A stretch of DNA of 37,263 nt. It comes from Acanthaster planci (Eukaryota; Echinodermata; Asteroidea; Valvatida; Acanthasteridae). The position numbers and the translations under genes were made by a program. Position 1 is the first letter of the stretch; each line of letters starts with the position of its first letter. Location: contig NW_019091550.1 in the NCBI RefSeq assembly GCF_001949145.1, positions 109,684 to 146,946 of the forward strand, given 5' to 3'. The notes beneath the pieces were generated by a model. The model saw only the letters and a program-made list of their open reading frames with translations. It had not been told where the DNA came from and ran no database searches. This document shows, in pieces, positions 34,401 through 37,263 of the stretch.

Positions 34401-34639
34401 TCGGATGAAGAAATTCACTGGAACTTAGGTGGTGATGAGATCCTTCCAGGGGGAATAGTGGAGTGGGCACATACACATGTGACACCAGGGCACAATGTCT
34501 ACCAAGCCATGAAGCCCAAAAGACAAAGGCCAAGCTCAAGTTGATAGGGATGCTGCCGTCATGAAGAGATGGATGCACTCCTCCAGTGCAAATGAGCGCT
34601 CTATGAAGGAGAAGCCCTGCTAGTTTTCATGTTGCCGAA

Positions 34640-34997
34640 TGCACCAAGGAACATCAGATTCTATGAAGGGATCAAGGAAGAGTTTTCAGCACTGATAATA
34701 AAACCCAAGTCCACAGTGAGCTGCACAGTCTTTGACAGAGCCTGGTTGATAATCGGTCACAAGTTGCCAGACTTCTTTGGAGTGAGGAGGAAGACAGAAG
34801 GGAATCCAAGTGTGGGGTTCTGAAGAGGGATTACGGCTCTCTTTTCCTCCTTCTCCAAGGAGCTCTGGTGAGTAAAAATGAAGGGACTGGAGTGGGTCAA
34901 TGTGGAACCTGTGGAGTTGAGGCAGAGCACTGGTGAATTCCAACTGATAGACCAGAGATACTGTTTGGAGAACCCAGATGCCTGTGGTAATATGTGT
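34640..34997 (-). pseudogene. DIRS reverse transcriptase with the palm deleted
   Basis: From 34997 the frame reads THITTGIWVLQTVSLVYQLE, then FTSALP, matching the 'W..IT.D.WVL..V..GY.IEF...P' lead-in of DIRS RTs. A frame change near 34850 leads into GFPSVFLLTPKKSGNL-stop-PII, matching 'GFYS.lFLVPKK.GgWRPVINL'. Within about 20 codons the same frame continues VDLGFIISAENSSLIPS-stop-NLMFLG, matching 'LGFLIN.EKSsL.PSQ...FLG', which normally follows the YxDD catalytic box by dozens of residues. The catalytic palm, including the first Asp and the DD motif, is therefore deleted. Both stops are one transition from the expected codons (CGA to TGA, CAG to TAG). Confidence 0.85.
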
Positions 34998-35082
34998 CTA
35001 TTTGTGAGCAAATTCCAAAAGTCGACCCCCCGACTGGTCCCAAGGCTAGTCGTAAGTGAACCTGGTAGTAGTCATTGCTCCT

Positions 35083-35605
35083 TTAGAACATGGACCTGTT
35101 GGGATTTGAAGGAGCACTTTGGTTTAGAGGGCACCGTGTTGGTGTAGGGGACAGACTGATGACCGTAAGTGGACTTTGGCCAAGCTCTTGTGAAGGAGAC
35201 TCTGGATTGATGAAACTGGGAGGTGTAAGGGGAATGCAAAGAACTTCTGCTGCTTCTGTAACCTTTGCCGGGAATCCGGGTAAATTTAGCTGAGCATAGA
35301 CTGGACCCGTGATAATGCAGATCAAACTTCTCGTCCGTCTTACGACTTCACCGAACTTGCCATCAAAAAGGTCACTCCCTAGAAGGGGCAAGTCTTCCAT
35401 GGGCTCTCTGGATCCCATGGAAGGCCAGAACAGGTTTTCAATTATTAGGCTCCAGCACAAGGAAGAAGCACTGGCTGAGCCCACTGAAAATTCACGGAGG
35501 CATGCACCTTCAGTCATCCAGGAATTTCAATGTGATTGGGACAAGGTCAGGGTCATATAATGATGGGTCTTCAGAGACACGAGCCAAGACATCAGAAAGC
35601 AAATT
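35083..35605 (-). pseudogene. Gag-like ORF remnant of the DIRS element
   Basis: Two frames contribute. From 35605 to a stop at 35514-35516 one reads NLLSDVLARVSEDPSLYDPD, then LVPITLKFLDD. The other, 35517-35083, includes ENLFWPSMG and LPLLGSDLFDGKFGEVVRR. The latter resembles the '..LFG..L...V' segment near the C-terminal end of DIRS Gag proteins. The position immediately upstream of the RT supports the call. The Gag family is poorly conserved, so the match is weaker than for RT and recombinase. The frame change between the two parts indicates decay. Confidence 0.5.
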
Positions 35606-36420
35606 GGAAAAGTAAAAGGTTGGATAATTTGAAACTGTGGCGCACATGTCTGTCCCGGTTTGAAGAGATGTATAAAGATTGTTTGTATGCTTATCTGGGA
35701 AAATTCTATTTGGAAAGAGATTTCTGATCGAAACTTGTCTTTCAATTCAGAAGAAATGGTGTCAATGAAAAATTATGATCGATGTCTTCAGAAGTGGCCT
35801 TCAGAATAGAACCCGTCATTGGGAGCAACACAATTAAGAGGACGAGCAGGTTTGGCTGAGCCCCTACAAAATGAAGAACGTGAAGTGTGTTTCGGAGAGA
35901 GGAAGTAATTGTAAAATTCTACTCACTTCTAGAGAAGCTCTGTCAGACTCCAAAAAATCTTGTTCAGAGTTGAAAGGAATCAGCAAAAGGACTCCTCACA
36001 GGCATAATGATCATATGGTGACCTAGAGCAGCTGCATGGAAGAGACCAAGAGTGTCAGCAAATTGGAAAATGGGAACGAGAGTGTGACAGATCCCACAAA
36101 AATCAGTTGAAAGTCCCAGTAGAGGGGAAGGTCACTTTAGCCCCTGTTGAGCCCTGATGATTGGCGGGCACGGTAGGCATGTTGAGGAGAGCTATGAAGA
36201 TGATCGCAGTGAGCTTGACTTTCGCGCTCCTGCATGCGAGGAAAATGGCCGCAGACCGGAGCTCCGATACCAGGTGGATCTCGCTGAAACTGCATGGGGG
36301 CATTCCCACGAAAGGGAGAGCGGTAAATGTGGACCCGTGGATTGGGTTGTGCACTCGTACATATGAGGATCCCGTGGGAAAAAGAACAGGAAGAAGGGTA
36401 ATGAAATGGTCACTGAAAAC
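35606..36420 (-). other. Possible 5' flank or N-terminal gag of the DIRS element
   Basis: The GC- and CpG-richer composition continues to about 36400 (for example CGCGCTCCTGCATGCGAGGA near 36223), suggesting that the element or another repeat extends this far. Several overlapping frames exist on both strands (minus 36192-36728, plus 36161-36433) but none shows a recognisable domain. The boundary with host DNA is not visible. Confidence 0.3.
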
Positions 36421-37263
36421 CCACATGATCTAGCCCTCTCATCCAGAAATGTGCGGGGAAACTCAGCTAGCCCACCAGCTGGCTGCATGGCTGGAATTGG
36501 GCAGCTGTATGACAACAACACTGACATGCTCTCCATATTTCCACTGGAAGTGTTTAACATAGATGAACTCGACAGAACTGTCGAACTCACTGTGGACAGT
36601 TGTGAATTTCCATCCGAATTATGGCCACAGCAATAAAAACCACAGAAGTAACCATGGAAGCTGAGCAAGTCTGGTAGGGTGATGTAAGATCGTCTTGCTA
36701 CGAAGAGAACACTTTCATATTTTGACAACCAGCTTGAACAAATTCCACACAGATTTTTTGAGGAACACAGACGACACTGATAACAACTGGAGTGAATATC
36801 GAAGTCGAAAGGTGATAATGGTCCACCACATTATCTACATTTAGATTTCTTAAACATTCTTTTCCTTGTTCTAGGATCTGACATAATGGTAAAGCGGAAG
36901 TGTTGGAAATGTCTTCCAAAATGCCTAGCATGTATAAGACGAATGCACAACTCGAATACGAACTCAGCATGCACACAGGAAAAAAAAGGGGGATTTACCT
37001 ATGGAATTCTGGTACATACAGTTATGGGGCATGCAGTGTGTGTGGGGTGACACCACGGTCTTCACTCTTTTCAGTGGAAGTGCTTGCACATGCACCTTGG
37101 AAATGAATTTGTAGGTATTGGAGGTGAGGTATTCTCTGTAATAGAATGTAATATGCTATTCTACATCTTTATGGGCAATAATCTTTAGTAGAATAAAAAG
37201 CCATGTATAGTATCTTACTAGATAATGCTAAGAATCCTTGTCTCCATGCAAGGGATTTCAGAG
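36421..37263 (-). other. GRK intron DNA or upstream sequence, no exon seen
   Basis: I looked on the minus strand for the kinase large-lobe exon expected before the C-tail exon (motifs such as RLGC, HPFF, DW) and did not find it. The open frames at 36698-36976 (minus) and 36900-37106 (plus) are not recognised. Confidence 0.5.

Larger units (their letters stand above)
33464..35605 (-). mobile_element. Degenerate DIRS-type tyrosine-recombinase retroelement
   Basis: Reading leftwards on the minus strand I find, in the canonical order, a Gag-like remnant (about 35605-35100), RT start (34997-34820), RT fragments (34819-34640), RNase H start (34400-34287), recombinase start (34217-34118) and recombinase end (33866-33464). 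These are matched by family motifs named in the separate entries. The copy is dead: it has in-frame stops, frameshifts, and deletions that remove the RT active site, most of RNase H and the middle of the recombinase. It is GC-richer than its flanks and lies in the GRK intron in the sense orientation. Its outer ends are not defined; it may extend to about 33200 and 36250. No methyltransferase domain is visible, so DIRS-like and Ngaro-like cannot be separated with certainty. Confidence 0.85.

Noticed and set aside
36192-36728. 178-codon minus-strand open frame, the longest in the window
   Set aside because: Ser/Cys-rich with no family match and no GRK kinase motif. It lies in GC-rich DNA at the edge of the DIRS remnant and is open on the other strand too.
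32129-37263. Search for the preceding GRK kinase-domain exon
   Set aside because: No frame shows the expected large-lobe motifs, so the exon is taken to lie beyond the window.
1-37263. CRISPR arrays, bacterial operons or phage-type systems
   Set aside because: Spliced exons, MITEs and a DIRS element make this a eukaryotic nuclear sequence. The tandem array at 1-368 has no spacers.

Overview
This is a metazoan, spliced, AT-rich genomic window with one gene that I can name. Minus-strand exons between 32128 and 21906 encode the last 224 residues of a G protein-coupled receptor kinase of the GRK2/GRK3 (beta-adrenergic receptor kinase) class. They cover the AGC-kinase C-tail, the terminal helices of the RGS-homology domain, the whole PH domain and the G-beta-gamma-binding tail, and they end in a stop codon. 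All four internal junctions have GT..AG borders and keep the reading frame. The exons for the N-terminal RH domain and the kinase core lie beyond the right edge, so the intron entering from the right is longer than 5.1 kb. The intron sizes, the many TACATGTA palindromes and the DIRS-type retroelement suggest a marine invertebrate (sea urchin, acorn worm, amphioxus or mollusc type). Sequence alone does not let me fix the species.

Layout. 1-368: the end of a 16-bp minisatellite with a higher-order period. 667-900: inverted repeat enclosing a 24-bp tandem repeat. 908-21000: about 20 kb with no exon I can defend. It is AT-rich, with scattered repeat remnants (5019-5400, 8527-8660, a MITE at 11453-11750, a G-rich element at 12027-12231) and several perfect hairpins. 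21075-21905: probable 3' UTR of the GRK gene. 21906-32128: five GRK exons; the introns carry further repeats, including a candidate DNA element at 30715-31660 rich in GATC.

33464-35605: a dead DIRS-type (tyrosine-recombinase) retroelement in the same orientation as GRK. Gag-like, RT, RNase H and recombinase remnants lie in order, with internal deletions, nonsense codons, frameshifts and a nested MITE (33869-34116). 36000-37263: no recognisable exon.

I found no new biological system. The points most worth a second look are the collapsed DIRS copy with its nested MITE, the higher-order minisatellite, the inverted/tandem repeat cassette at 667-900, the GATC cluster, and the strong excess of TACATGTA.
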